DNA of 64,000 bases, from positions 18,900 through 82,899 of the forward strand of contig SXON01000056.1 in NCBI GenBank assembly GCA_005778355.1, written 5' to 3'. Below are positions 47,101-54,449 of the stretch, one piece after another (position 1 is the first letter of the stretch; every line of letters begins with the position of its first letter). The notes below the pieces were generated by a model. That model had not been told where the DNA came from, did no database searches, and saw only the letters and a program-made list of their open reading frames with translations. Source of the stretch: Pseudomonadota bacterium. GTDB lineage: Bacteria > Myxococcota_A > UBA796 > SXON01. The translations under genes and the position numbers were made by a program.

Positions 47101-48517
47101 CAAGCGTGCTGTCCGCCCGGTAGTCAGCCCGGTACGCCACTTTCCCACGGCCCCAGGGGGCCTGCACGAAGCGGGCGACCGAGGAGATCCCGGGCTCACG
47201 CGACACGCGAGCATCACGGAACCCCGCCGGGCGCGCCTCCTCGCCCCACCAGAGGCCGCCCGAGAAGTCGAACTCGGTGCGACCCGACTCGTCTTCCACC
47301 GCAGCGATCACGTCCAGCGCGCGCGGGAGGCGCGGGTGATCCTGAACGGCGTCGGTCGTGACCCCGTACTCGAGCCGCGTCACGCCGCCCCAGGGGCCGT
47401 GGATCGCCACCGGGCGGTAGCGTGCGACCGCGAGCGCGTTGCGATGCAGACCCTCGTTCGGCGTCGCGGTGCCGCCAGGCCGGTCGACCACCAGCGCGTC
47501 GGGCATGCCATCGCCGTCCCAGTCGCCCACCAGCTGCTCGTAGGATTCGGCGGGCAAGGAAGCGGAGAGCACGGGCGCGGGGAGCGCCGTGGAGGCCGAG
47601 CCGTGGCCGCTACCGAGGCCCACCCCGGGGTACTCCCGCGTGCCCGAGTAGCTGGAGCACGGACCCTCGCAGGGGCTGAGGATACCCGCGCGACCGCCGC
47701 GGGAGAGGTCGGAGGCACCGAAGGCCGAGGTGGTCTGTGCCGGGTGGTTGCCGACGAACCAAGGGGCCTGCTCGTCGGTCGACCACTCGGGGAGCGTCGC
47801 GTCGTACCAGGCCAGAAAGGGCGCGCCGGCGCTCACGCCCGCGTCGAGGAAACCGCCCTGACCGTCGCCGTAGAAGATGTTCGAGTAGGCGTCGCCCTCG
47901 GGCGAGGCGTCGTCGCCGTTCACCCACGAGGGCACGTTCCAACAGCCCCAGAGCGCGTAGGCCACGTCGGCTACGCCGTCGCCGTTGTAGTCGCCCCAGC
48001 GCGCCTGGGCCGCAACGTACTCCGCCTCGCCCTGGTACTCGAGCCCGGTGTAGCGAATGCTGGCCACCATCGACTCGACACACTCGGCAAAGGCCGCCGG
48101 GTCGTCAGCCCAGCTGGCGCAGGCACTCGTGGAGCCGAGCACCGGCAGCGGCACGCGGGCGGTCTCCTCGTTGACCCCGCAGGCGTCGCGAATGGTGGCC
48201 CACTCGGCGGGGAGAGCGGCCTCCTCGTTTTCCATCGGCGTCGCCAGGAGTGTCCAACCGGAAACGTCGAAGAACGGCGCCTCGCCGCTGTTGCGCACCC
48301 AGGCCGTGGCGTCGAGCCCGGCGAGCAACGAGGTGGCGGCGAGGTGCGTGTTGGGGGGGCAGCAACAGGTCGGTGAACCCGTCGCCATCCACGTCGGCCC
48401 ACTGCGCGTGACGCAGGATCTCCGCCGCGATGCCCTCGTCGTCGGGGTCGAGGTCGAGGTCGTCGTCCTCGGTCCAGACGAGGTATTCGTCGGCCGAGAG
48501 GATCGTCCCGTCGTCAA
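41126..48517 (-). CDS. RHS/YD-repeat polymorphic toxin, C-terminal part with GIY-YIG nuclease tip
   Basis: The frame yields 2463 aa, of which the part from about 48353 onward is real coding. Domains in order: VCBS/FG-GAP loops (GDYNGDGVADVAYALWG, GDWDGDGMPDALVV), a TcdB-like middle, many YD repeats, and the RHS core end YDAELGRFASPDPLGLAGG ... VGFVDPSGL near 42490. About 450 variable residues follow, including a hydrophobic stretch. The last 100 residues read HVYLGIRDGEAVYVGITNN, RRQVEHG, EARAIEQALIERH and ENIRNSIS: GIY-YIG nuclease with its Tyr, Arg, Glu and Asn positions. The encapsulated tip would be a DNase toxin. The N-terminal part is in another frame upstream; see the entry at 48105-50087. 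Confidence 0.88.
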   Translation of the reverse strand: MTTGRSSRPTNTSSGPRTTTSTSTPTTRASRRRSCVTRSGPTWMATGSPTCCCPPNTHLAATSLLAGLDATAWVRNSGEAPFFDVSGWTLLATPMENEEAALPAEWATIRDACGVNEETARVPLPVLGSTSACASWADDPAAFAECVESMVASIRYTGLEYQGEAEYVAAQARWGDYNGDGVADVAYALWGCWNVPSWVNGDDASPEGDAYSNIFYGDGQGGFLDAGVSAGAPFLAWYDATLPEWSTDEQAPWFVGNHPAQTTSAFGASDLSRGGRAGILSPCEGPCSSYSGTREYPGVGLGSGHGSASTALPAPVLSASLPAESYEQLVGDWDGDGMPDALVVDRPGGTATPNEGLHRNALAVARYRPVAIHGPWGGVTRLEYGVTTDAVQDHPRLPRALDVIAAVEDESGRTEFDFSGGLWWGEEARPAGFRDARVSREPGISSVARFVQAPWGRGKVAYRADYRADSTLAALVHYRYAAEAWNTQSWDLEAPFWNPLAHECRVEVGGGWGSPALQSTGVEELVAACEEEGASGAVATDGRYQDVMGWTRGSLGSAVSSGVQASAWSLGGDPTYDPGGIPYDCATAGGCDWAGPGPRGGVSPPPAVGPVLPASGMGTAPPALPPGPAPGFSGAFAAIEGALPSMVIEPSTPTLPLDTGGPTTTTRTLTRAWQHGNNQRLSTALDWRDPSVATDGTITVHAYDSGDRLAGSTLFVEDWTWVRTAVFSDLAGFETPQQVDEAASDGAGGYLSRQESTTLATNGTVLSTTDALLNRTSYSTDACGLVESRVDAAARTESTSHDAGCRRSTWAFEGATGSWTYDAYGRLLTSTLDAGAGSEAATEAWYRDDTLDVVDDRASYLEPRAGVVDGEGGLTLLYLDPWGREFATVRCEDGGAGSSSVSDVLSRHSCNTTTSASVAPIYNLRAWAQDGSPRFASMPYHEGDPVVGTWTWSDELGRTRFIDVPAPDSTPRYARTTRDYTVGEYTVEGPEGIECTTESDTTSSATWCEGVFRGGREFDALGRVLVETDAASEAWTTTYDGLGRPLARSGPAIVTATGALVPTWSWTYDALDRVDVATLPDGTTRDTDYDAVGRPASVTVDGPTMSALTTDAWSRLPYDSATGAALELHVDASGRVTTAWLDGTGRAIATMYPDGTGESWQRDGRGRLTATTSVDGITTSYAYDAADRAIEVVDAEGISSWLEHDATGAVVWARDRDDVVTEHTYAWDGSPLSTTRGSFTLRERSYRDDGRVDVETTGGVTTAYGYDTLGRRDGACVGYEAGGAPECALSLQWTYSDNDLVASETRGPWTTSHAYNALGWLESTSRPDGSSESWSYYPSGKVATYTDGSSLVSEWTYDDLGRALSESLPGKGVVTCSYALAATSGLDDLASRTEPDGGQWDAYTDFQGRVVSALDPEGNETRNVYAGSQLREVDYLDATGAVLAREAYAYDDLGRLSARCGPSDDPACADGGTFDPWTVHGFAYSYTPEGRVQSRQGYLDTVTWAYDADGTLATEMHAGVTTWEYGYAADFPRVEYLRSGDATEYREYARGYYRGLWLEEEEATEAGNPDTVYRQFGDWDAYGTPGSAERWVGGTLQSRHLSGTDPMGRPWWQAIETAGGLVGNIQWSYEGNGALSGVTASWAGSLGYARDPSTGLVNSVNGSAGTVATVASRDAMGRPESILLAGGARIDTEWDQLGRVTYRAASNGLGGTAARAHVYDERGRADYQEAWSNGALVETIDYAYDEPGWLAEEARASSGGTTTVSYGYDLGGNRTSRVEVVDDGSGSPVTTSTWYGMGTGNVLASVDGVALAYNAHGELELDHRGQSLLRDADGAEWGLRLATGQVVHEVTRDAWGRPVTVDPDADPGTPGARLVAWGPTLGGGPVAGVDELGVGVLYAGVDGIDVGRVVAGSSFRAMATDRNGSLLLDGDALLGEPVAFGERAVAAAGSTERRAYAGLEILEGTGYQLPRHRLYDAELGRFASPDPLGLAGGDHLYSYAGNDPVGFVDPSGLTACVTGTSCGPGGMDGALNLQFAGLARPSGAQEAMDEFLARAEFHRGLREYMAGFTVSRPGWDSRPFLGRAADAEMAAESASFMEAESIEQMVYIASRGDSLPSEASAGFGGEGTSAVFRVSRGAGRGPLGGGEAGVFDFGHVLEWMDFGLRRFPWARSETAGGEDEDGGEGDGWVSPRLMSQVSGWFRAADYSASRRVLARQATEFMMRNGPVAGLGDGRASAGSAGLGAGLMGSAASSIQGLEFLGWASSSNPSVLLAGPDHAVSAAVQDLADGMAEAAVQGDPSAGDSVSSAAIVTGGVVGVAIEVLTGEAVFKGAAAGGRVVETTVEPVTEGLARVVASAGVPELPLALRGGEATTHVYLGIRDGEAVYVGITNNVPRRQVEHGARFVLDKLTASPLTRGEARAIEQALIERHAGFENIRNSISASHPYYRQAVDWGEAWLKTQGL

Positions 48518-50087
48518 AGGTCGACGCGAGGCTGGTGGCCGCGATCACGTCGTCCACGCCGTCGCGGTCGAGGTCGAGGATCGCCCAGGCACCGCCGTCG
48601 TCGAGGAACTCGCCGTCGAGATTGGCCGCCAGCCAGGCAACCGCACCCGGCGTGTCCGCGTCGGTGGTGGCCTCGGTGAAGTGCCCCCCATCGTTGAGGA
48701 AGTACTGCCACTCCGCCGTGCAGTCCATCACCTCCTCGCGCACGAAGGGCGCGCCGCCGCCCTGGCACTGGGTCGACACGTGCAAGAGGTCGGGGAGCGC
48801 GTCGCCATCGAAACTGGCGGCGAGGTGCGTCGTCGAGGGCGTGGGCGGCGGCGCTGACGGGTCCGTCGACACCGCGAAGCCAGCCTCCGCGTAGAGATGG
48901 CTCCCCGTCCACGGGTTCGCCGCGTCCAGCTCGAAGCTAGCCTCGTCGCTGGCACGCTCGATGCAGCGGAGGTCGCGACCGTTAGCGCCGGCGTAGGTCG
49001 CCCCGTCCTCCACGCGCACTACCCGGTGGAGCAAGCTCAGGCCGCTCGACGCGAGGACGTCGAGACTCGCCGCGCTCTCGCCCTCACAGGTCACGGTCTC
49101 CTCGTCGGCGTAGACCATCGCGTAGGTCGGGCCAGCGGCATCGCTCTCGCGACTGCCCTCCATGCCGCCCACGTTGCTGGTCACCGCGATCCCTGCGAGT
49201 CGCAAGGGCGAGGCGCGCATCACGCCGGACCGGGCGCTGCTCGGCACGTCGGGGCGAGCTTCCCAGGAGAGGTCCACGCGGTGGTAGCCGGCCGCGTAGC
49301 TGATGCTCGCGAGCACGTGCTCCAGCGCGTACTCGCCGGTGCCGCTGAAGTATGTGTCGACGCCCGCGAGCCCGGCACCGGTGGTGTAGCGGTACGCGAT
49401 CGAGTTGCCGAAGGGGTCTTCCACGCGGCTCAGGAGCCAGGCCGTGGTCTCGGCGTCGGCAAGCCGGTCGTCGCCGAAGTCGGCGGCGCAGTCCCAGCTC
49501 GCGTCCTCGTCGCGACGCTCCACGGCGCAGTCCGTGGTGTCGACCGAGCCCCAGGTCCAGGTCCAGCCGTCCCGCGTGGCCTCCCAGGTGTTCGTCCCGG
49601 GGAAGAAGACGAACTCGCGGCGGTCGTCCTGCTCCTGGCGGTGCGAAAGGCCAAAGGTGCCCTGCGCGTAGAGGCGCTGGCCATCCACGAGCGCATCGTC
49701 CGTGCCATCGAGCCACGGCACCCCCCCGGTCATCGAGCGCAGTTCCACGCGGGACACGCCGTGCAACGACGCCGAGTGCCCCAGCGGGCCGTCGAGTTGC
49801 TGGAAGTCGATACTGATCGCGAGGCCGGGCACGAGGCCCATCGGCGCGGGGGGCAACTCCAACGGGACGAGGTCTGACCAGCCGCCCCCGCTCAACCCCG
49901 CGATCAGGTCGGCCGGGGCGCTGGATGCGGGACTCTTGTCACCCGCGTCGCCGGGGTCGGCGTGGGCCGCGCTCGCGAGCATCGCGGTCGCGACAGCGAT
50001 GACGACGCGAGGGCTCAACTCAACGAGCAGGCGAGCAGGCGAGCAGGCGAGCAGGCTCCATGTTTGGCCCCTTCGATGTGTCGGCAT
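48105..50087 (-). CDS. SpvB-like N-terminal part of the RHS toxin, frame broken at a G7 run
   Basis: The frame starts at ATG 50087 (or TTG 50018, which would begin the clean signal peptide SPRVVIAVATAMLASAAHA). The mature part shows the SpvB N-terminal pattern (GLSGGGWSDLVPLELPPAPM, LDGPLGHSASLHGVSRVELR, ALVDGQRLYAQG) and then VCBS loops (DLDRDGVDDVIA, WADVDGDGFTDLLLPP). At 48359-48353 a run of seven C on the coding strand shifts it out of frame; everything after about residue 577 (to 48105) is an antisense-like tail. Six C would join it to the downstream frame (LLLPPNTHLAATS) to make one protein of about 2986 aa. This may be a real inactivation, a slippage-controlled switch or a sequencing error. 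Confidence 0.85.
   Translation of the reverse strand: MPTHRRGQTWSLLACSPARLLVELSPRVVIAVATAMLASAAHADPGDAGDKSPASSAPADLIAGLSGGGWSDLVPLELPPAPMGLVPGLAISIDFQQLDGPLGHSASLHGVSRVELRSMTGGVPWLDGTDDALVDGQRLYAQGTFGLSHRQEQDDRREFVFFPGTNTWEATRDGWTWTWGSVDTTDCAVERRDEDASWDCAADFGDDRLADAETTAWLLSRVEDPFGNSIAYRYTTGAGLAGVDTYFSGTGEYALEHVLASISYAAGYHRVDLSWEARPDVPSSARSGVMRASPLRLAGIAVTSNVGGMEGSRESDAAGPTYAMVYADEETVTCEGESAASLDVLASSGLSLLHRVVRVEDGATYAGANGRDLRCIERASDEASFELDAANPWTGSHLYAEAGFAVSTDPSAPPPTPSTTHLAASFDGDALPDLLHVSTQCQGGGAPFVREEVMDCTAEWQYFLNDGGHFTEATTDADTPGAVAWLAANLDGEFLDDGGAWAILDLDRDGVDDVIAATSLASTFDDGTILSADEYLVWTEDDDLDLDPDDEGIAAEILRHAQWADVDGDGFTDLLLPPQHAPRRHLVARRARRHGLGAQQRRGAVLRRFRLDTPGDADGKRGGRSPRRVGHHSRRLRGQRGDRPRAAAGARLHECLRQLG
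48353..48359 (-). other. Homopolymer (G7) frameshift site in the RHS toxin gene
   Basis: Seven consecutive G on the plus strand (C on the coding strand). Upstream of it the SpvB frame is good, downstream the RHS frame is good, and removing one base joins them in the middle of a VCBS calcium-loop motif. Confidence 0.85.
50025..50056. repeat. Four perfect tandem copies of GAGCAGGC at the RHS 5' end
   Basis: Units at 50025, 50033, 50041 and 50049, each 8 bp. The unit is not a multiple of three, so gain or loss of a copy changes the frame between ATG 50087 and the signal peptide. If translation starts at TTG 50018 the repeats are in the leader instead. Confidence 0.9.
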
Positions 50088-50197
50088 CGTATCGCAACGG
50101 CGCCGGTAGGCAACGCCCTGGCCCCGCCCAACAACCGTCGGGGCGAAACCCGGCCTGCCGGATCGCCTCCCGCGCCGCGATAGGCGCCGCGTCGCAG

Positions 50198-51316
50198 ATG
50201 CTCCCCCTCCTGTTCGCCCTCGCCTGTAGCAACGGCGCGCCCCCACCGAAGTCCGCGAGCCTGCCGGTGGTCGTCGGCGAGGTGAGCCGCGGCCCCGCCA
50301 CCATCCGGGTGACGCTCGACGGCGAGGTGCTCGACGCGGGCGACGCCGAGGTGGGCGCCGAGGTGGCCGGCACGGTGCTCGCCGTCCCCGCTCGCGTGGG
50401 ACAGTCCGTGGCGAAGGGCAGCGTGATCGTCCAGCTCGATCCCCGACCGTTCCGCATCGCACTCGACCAGGCGGAGGCGATGGCCATGGACGCCGACGCC
50501 GAGGTCGCGGTGCGCCGCGCCGCGCTCGACCGTGCTCGGGCCAGCCAGCTCCCGGTGATCGACGTGGCCGCCGCCGAGCGCTCGGCCGTGAGCCCCCGCG
50601 AGGAGGAAGAAGCGCGGCTCATCGTGGCCGAGGCCGGGGCCGCCTTGCAGGCCGCCGAGGCTCAACGTGCCATGCGCGCGGCGGGCGTCCAGGTGGCGGC
50701 GCTCGACCTGTCGCGGGCCACCATGCGGGCACCCGTCGACGGCGTCGTGTCACAGCAGTGGGTGAAGATCGGCCAGCGCGTGGCGCCGGGCACCCCCTGC
50801 GTCGCCGTGGCCGCCACCGGTGCCCTCGAAGTCCTACTCGACGCCGGGGAGGCGTGGACCGGCCGCGTGTCACCCGGTGCGGCCGTGGCCCTGCGCGTGC
50901 CCGCCCGCGAGGATCTCGCCGCCAGTGGCACCGTCGCCGGCATCGTCCCCGCCGCCCAGGGAACAGGTCGCACGCAGCGGCTCCGAGTGCTCCTCGACGC
51001 GGCGCCGACGGGGCTGTTGCCCGGGATGGCGGTACGCGGCGAGGTCGTCGTCGCCGAGCTCGCCGACGCCCTGGCCGTGCCCCGCGACGCCGTGGTCAAC
51101 GGCGCGGTCTTCGTCGTGGACGGCGACAAGGCGCGGAAGGTGCCGGTGACCATCCTCGACGCCGGTCGCGACAGCCTCGTGGTGGAGGCGACCCTGTTGC
51201 CCGGCGAGAAGGTCGTGGTGCGCGGCAACGAGGCGCTCAGCGATGGCGGGAGCGTCAGCGTGCTGGGCGCCGGCCCCGCGGCTACTGCTCCGCCCCCCAG
51301 TTCACCCCGGCCGTGA
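50198..51316 (+). CDS. RND/HlyD-type periplasmic efflux adaptor lipoprotein
   Basis: A 372-aa membrane fusion protein (MLPLLFALACSNG, lipobox ALAC). It has the MFP order: lipoyl half-motif VAGTVLAVPARVGQSVAKG, an alpha-helical hairpin (about 95-160, Ala/Glu/Arg-rich), second lipoyl half ATMRAPVDGVVSQQWVKIGQ, then the beta-barrel and membrane-proximal domains (LPGMAVRGEVVVAEL, ALAVPRDAVVNGAVFVV). It links an inner-membrane pump to an outer-membrane channel, but no pump or TolC-like gene is adjacent, so it appears orphaned in this window. ATG 50198 begins the lipoprotein signal. The 3' end overlaps the convergent barrel gene by 35 bp. Confidence 0.9.
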   Translation: MLPLLFALACSNGAPPPKSASLPVVVGEVSRGPATIRVTLDGEVLDAGDAEVGAEVAGTVLAVPARVGQSVAKGSVIVQLDPRPFRIALDQAEAMAMDADAEVAVRRAALDRARASQLPVIDVAAAERSAVSPREEEEARLIVAEAGAALQAAEAQRAMRAAGVQVAALDLSRATMRAPVDGVVSQQWVKIGQRVAPGTPCVAVAATGALEVLLDAGEAWTGRVSPGAAVALRVPAREDLAASGTVAGIVPAAQGTGRTQRLRVLLDAAPTGLLPGMAVRGEVVVAELADALAVPRDAVVNGAVFVVDGDKARKVPVTILDAGRDSLVVEATLLPGEKVVVRGNEALSDGGSVSVLGAGPAATAPPPSSPRP

Positions 51317-51920
51317 GGCCGATCCGCCAGTAGCCTTCGACGTCGGGCACGTAGGAGAGGGCCACGGGCAGCTGCAGGGTGCCCATCTTGGGCGTGACGC
51401 CGGCCGCCATCACCATGTGCACCACGTTGCCGGACTCCGAGGGCGCAAAGTTCGCGCCCACGCCGGCCTCGACAAACTGCTTGAGACTCACGCCGAAGAT
51501 CACGTTGGCCGTGGGGATGAAGACGCCCTGGTTCATGCCGAGCACCAGGATGTTCGGGACGATGAGGAAGTCGATGTCGCCCCCGCTCGCCACGCGGAAC
51601 TCCGCCTCGTAGCCCATCGCGAAAAGATGAGGTTCACTGAGCGCGCTACTGTCTTCCGCGCCGTTGGCGTAGACGTAGCCCACGCGCACGCCGTGGCGGA
51701 TGGCGCCCACTTTCTTGGTGTCGGTGCCGTACTTTTCGCTGAAGGTCTCGGTCGGCTCCGGGGCGGGGGCGGGCTCCGCCGCCGGGGCGGGCGTCGCCGC
51801 TGGGGCAGGCGCGGCCGGAGCTGCCGGGGGGGCCTCCGCCGGGGCGGGCGGGGCCGGTGTGACCGGAGGGATCGACGGCGTGTCGTCGGCGGCGGCGAGG
51901 GACGCAAGCAGGGTGAACAT
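51282..51920 (-). CDS. Outer-membrane beta-barrel-like protein with Pro/Ala linker
   Basis: A 212-aa protein. A short signal (MFTLLASLAAA) is followed by about 45 residues of Pro/Ala repeats, then about 150 residues of alternating strands (VGAIRHGVRVGYVYANGAED, HLFAMGYEAEFRVASGG, IGLTAGVNWGAEQ). This fits a small eight-stranded barrel with a peptidoglycan- or periplasm-spanning linker. The last residue is Gln rather than Phe. Function unknown. Confidence 0.7.
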   Translation of the reverse strand: MFTLLASLAAADDTPSIPPVTPAPPAPAEAPPAAPAAPAPAATPAPAAEPAPAPEPTETFSEKYGTDTKKVGAIRHGVRVGYVYANGAEDSSALSEPHLFAMGYEAEFRVASGGDIDFLIVPNILVLGMNQGVFIPTANVIFGVSLKQFVEAGVGANFAPSESGNVVHMVMAAGVTPKMGTLQLPVALSYVPDVEGYWRIGLTAGVNWGAEQ

Positions 51921-51965
51921 CAGGCGCTCCGTGATGGCCCGACTGTAACCCAGGAAGGCCGCCTC

Positions 51966-52457
51966 TCAGCGACCGCGGGGCTTCACCTCGAAGGCGCCGG
52001 TGACGACGCGTCGCAGCGTGCGACCCGTTCGGCTGGCGAGCCCGCGCGCCCGGGCGAGCACGGTGGCGTCGCCCTCCACGCGCACCTTCCAGAAGCGACG
52101 TTCGACGGTGGCCGATCCCACGCCCGCGAGTTGCTGGGCGAGGCTCGCCGCGAGCCCAAGCACCGCGCCGACGACCGCGCCGCCCGCACCGGCAAGAACG
52201 AGCTCGAGCCCAAGGCCACTCCGCGCCCCGCCAATCAAGAGGCCGACGGCGCCGAGGAGCGCGGCGCCGAGCAACGGGTGACGCGGCACGAAAACCAGCG
52301 GCGCCCGGTCACTCCGGTCAACGTGCCGGGTCACCCGGAGCTCCGCGACCTCCACCTGCTCTTGCGGGACGCCGGCTTTCAGGAGCCGCGCGCGCACCTC
52401 GCCGACGGCGTCAGGGGTGGCCACGATCGCCACGGTTCGACCAGTCTCGCTTGCCAT
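51966..52457 (-). CDS. Small membrane protein of unknown function
   Basis: A 163-aa protein. The N-terminal 60 residues form an alpha/beta domain (TVAIVATPDAVGEVRARLL, PQEQVEVAELRVTRHVD) reminiscent of stress proteins that place an N-terminal alpha/beta unit before a glycine-rich membrane hairpin. Two glycine-rich membrane helices follow (LLGAALLGAVGLLIGGA, VLAGAGGAVVGAVLGLAA). The basic C-terminus is cytoplasmic. No catalytic motif. Confidence 0.65.
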   Translation of the reverse strand: MASETGRTVAIVATPDAVGEVRARLLKAGVPQEQVEVAELRVTRHVDRSDRAPLVFVPRHPLLGAALLGAVGLLIGGARSGLGLELVLAGAGGAVVGAVLGLAASLAQQLAGVGSATVERRFWKVRVEGDATVLARARGLASRTGRTLRRVVTGAFEVKPRGR

Positions 52458-52535
52458 GCTGGCCGGATCGGATCGACGGAGCGCGGCCCTGAGCCGCCCT
52501 CCAGTCCCCCTCCTCCGGCCTCCCGCCTGGCCCCG

Positions 52536-53597
52536 CTACGCGACCGTCACTTCCCCACAGCGGTACACGTCCTGAATGGCGTGCAAGAGCTCGACGCCCT
52601 GGGCGCGCGGCTTCTGGAAGGCCTTGCGTCCCGAGATGAGACCCATGCCGCCGCCGCGCTTGTTGATGACCGCCGTGCGCACGGCGTCGTAGAGGTCGTT
52701 GTCGCCCGAGGCGCCGCCCGAGTTGATGAGCCCCACCTTGCCCATGTAGCCACAGGCCACCTGGTAGCGGACGAGGTCGATGGGGTTGTCGGCGCAAAGC
52801 TCGCCGTACACCCGCTTGTCGGTCTTGCCGTAGCTGGAGCCGAGCGCCGGATAACCACCGTTGTTCTCAGGCAGTTTTTGCTTCACGATGTCGGCCTGGA
52901 TGGTCGCGCCGAGGTGGTTGGCCTGGCCGGTGAGGTCGGCCGAGACGTGGTAGTCGACGCCGTCCTTCTTGAAGCCGCTGCTGCGCAGGTAGCACCAGAG
53001 CACCGTGGCCATGCCGAGGTCGTGCGCCATGGCGAAGGCCTGCGACACCTCGACGATCTGCCGCGTGGACTCGGGCGAGCCGAAGTAGATGGTGGCGCCG
53101 ACGGCGGCTGCGCCCATGTCGCGACACTGCTTGATGCTGCCGAACATCACCTGGTCGAACTTGTTCGGGTACGTGAGCAGCTCGTTGTGGTTGATCTTCA
53201 CGATGAAGGGGATGCGGTGCGCGTAGCGACGCGCGCACAGCCCGAGCACGCCGTAGGTGCTCGCCACCGCGTTGCAGCCGCCCTCGATGGCGAGCTCGAC
53301 GATGTTCTTCGGGTCGAAGTAGTCCGGGTTCTTCGCGAAGGATGCACCGGCGCTGTGCTCGATGCCCTGGTCGACCGGGAGGATCGACACGTAGCCGGTG
53401 CCGCCCAGGCGACCGTGGTCGTAGATGCGCTGCAAGGCGCCGATCACGCTGGGGGTGCGGTCGGAATCCATCCACACGCGCTCGGTGAAGTCGGGACCGG
53501 GCAACGCCAGTCGCGACCGGGGAATGCCCGTGCACGAGTAGTTGAGGAGGCGCTCGGCGTCGGCGCCGAGCATATCCGAGATACGACTGTAGTTCAC
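52536..53597 (-). CDS. fbaB: Class I fructose-bisphosphate aldolase (DhnA/FbaB type)
   Basis: A 353-aa Schiff-base aldolase cleaving fructose 1,6-bisphosphate to DHAP and glyceraldehyde 3-phosphate. Archaeal-type class I motifs are present: [44 protein letters not shown], and the phosphate-binding end [12 protein letters not shown] and [14 protein letters not shown] with its Lys. The start is GTG at 53597 with GGAG upstream. A GTTAGGCGCGGC motif lies 29 bp before it, nearly identical to the one before the DsbA-like gene. Confidence 0.93.
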   Translation of the reverse strand: MNYSRISDMLGADAERLLNYSCTGIPRSRLALPGPDFTERVWMDSDRTPSVIGALQRIYDHGRLGGTGYVSILPVDQGIEHSAGASFAKNPDYFDPKNIVELAIEGGCNAVASTYGVLGLCARRYAHRIPFIVKINHNELLTYPNKFDQVMFGSIKQCRDMGAAAVGATIYFGSPESTRQIVEVSQAFAMAHDLGMATVLWCYLRSSGFKKDGVDYHVSADLTGQANHLGATIQADIVKQKLPENNGGYPALGSSYGKTDKRVYGELCADNPIDLVRYQVACGYMGKVGLINSGGASGDNDLYDAVRTAVINKRGGGMGLISGRKAFQKPRAQGVELLHAIQDVYRCGEVTVA

Positions 53598-53657
53598 GGC
53601 AGCTCCGGGGAGGAGCCGCGCCTAACCGAGTCAGCGCCCCCGGGGGGTGGGCCCCCT

Positions 53658-54425
53658 CTACCGGCGAAGCACCTTGCGCAGCAGGGTTGCCGTGAAATCA
53701 TGCCCGTCGAAGTAGCCGAGCGACACGTCGTCGCCCGCGTCGGCCGCGATCTGCACCCGCAAGACGTCGCCGTAGGTCCGGCCGTCGACCACCGCCCGCG
53801 CGGGACGCTTTTCCGGGTCGAGCACCTCGATGGTGATCTGCGCGCTCGCGGGCAAGACAATGGGCGCGAGCCGAGGCGCGTGCGGGCAGATGGCGGTGAG
53901 GTGCACCGAGCGCACCAGCGGGTGCGACGCCGCCCCGCCCGCGCTGTAGCTGTACGCGGTGCTGCCGAGCGGGGTGGCGGCGATGAGCCCGTCGCACACC
54001 AGGCGCGAGGCCAGCTCGTGACCATCGATCCACGCGCGGAGCTGCACCGTCGTTCCCGACTGGCGCTCCACGTACACGTCGTTCACCGCGAGACCTTCCA
54101 CCACGCCGTTGGCAGTCTCGGCCCGCAGGCGCAGTCGCGGGAAACGATGCGCCGTCCAGCGGCCTGACTCGATGCAGGCCCGGGCGTGGGACGCCGCGTT
54201 CTCGGCCGGCAGGTCGTTCATCAGGAAGCCGAGGTAGCCGCAGTTCAGGCCGATGAAGGTCTTCGCGGCTGGGTGGTCGTGGATGGCGTGCAACATGGTG
54301 CCATCGCCGCCCAGCACCAGCACCTCGTCGTCGCCGAGCCCCCCGAGGGCACCCTCGGCGTCGAGCGCCGCGGCTAGGGCGTTCGCGCGCGCGTTCCTGG
54401 TGACCACCCGAGGCACCTTGCCCAA
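53658..54425 (-). CDS. nadK: NAD kinase
   Basis: A 255-aa enzyme that phosphorylates NAD to NADP. The nucleotide-binding GGDGTMLHA is near residue 39, then LNCGYLGFLM, NDVYVERQSG, and the second signature DGLIAATPLGSTAYSYSAGG. The protein is slightly short at the N-terminus, with TTG at 54425 as the best start. Only 24 bp separate this start from the divergent dapF-family start. Confidence 0.93.
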   Translation of the reverse strand: MGKVPRVVTRNARANALAAALDAEGALGGLGDDEVLVLGGDGTMLHAIHDHPAAKTFIGLNCGYLGFLMNDLPAENAASHARACIESGRWTAHRFPRLRLRAETANGVVEGLAVNDVYVERQSGTTVQLRAWIDGHELASRLVCDGLIAATPLGSTAYSYSAGGAASHPLVRSVHLTAICPHAPRLAPIVLPASAQITIEVLDPEKRPARAVVDGRTYGDVLRVQIAADAGDDVSLGYFDGHDFTATLLRKVLRR

Positions 54426-54449
54426 CTATGTCGCGCGATAGGCCGCCGC

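Noticed and set aside
51243..54167. 974-codon plus-strand open frame across four genes
   Set aside because: It runs antisense to the barrel, membrane protein, aldolase and NAD kinase genes, all of which have clear motifs.
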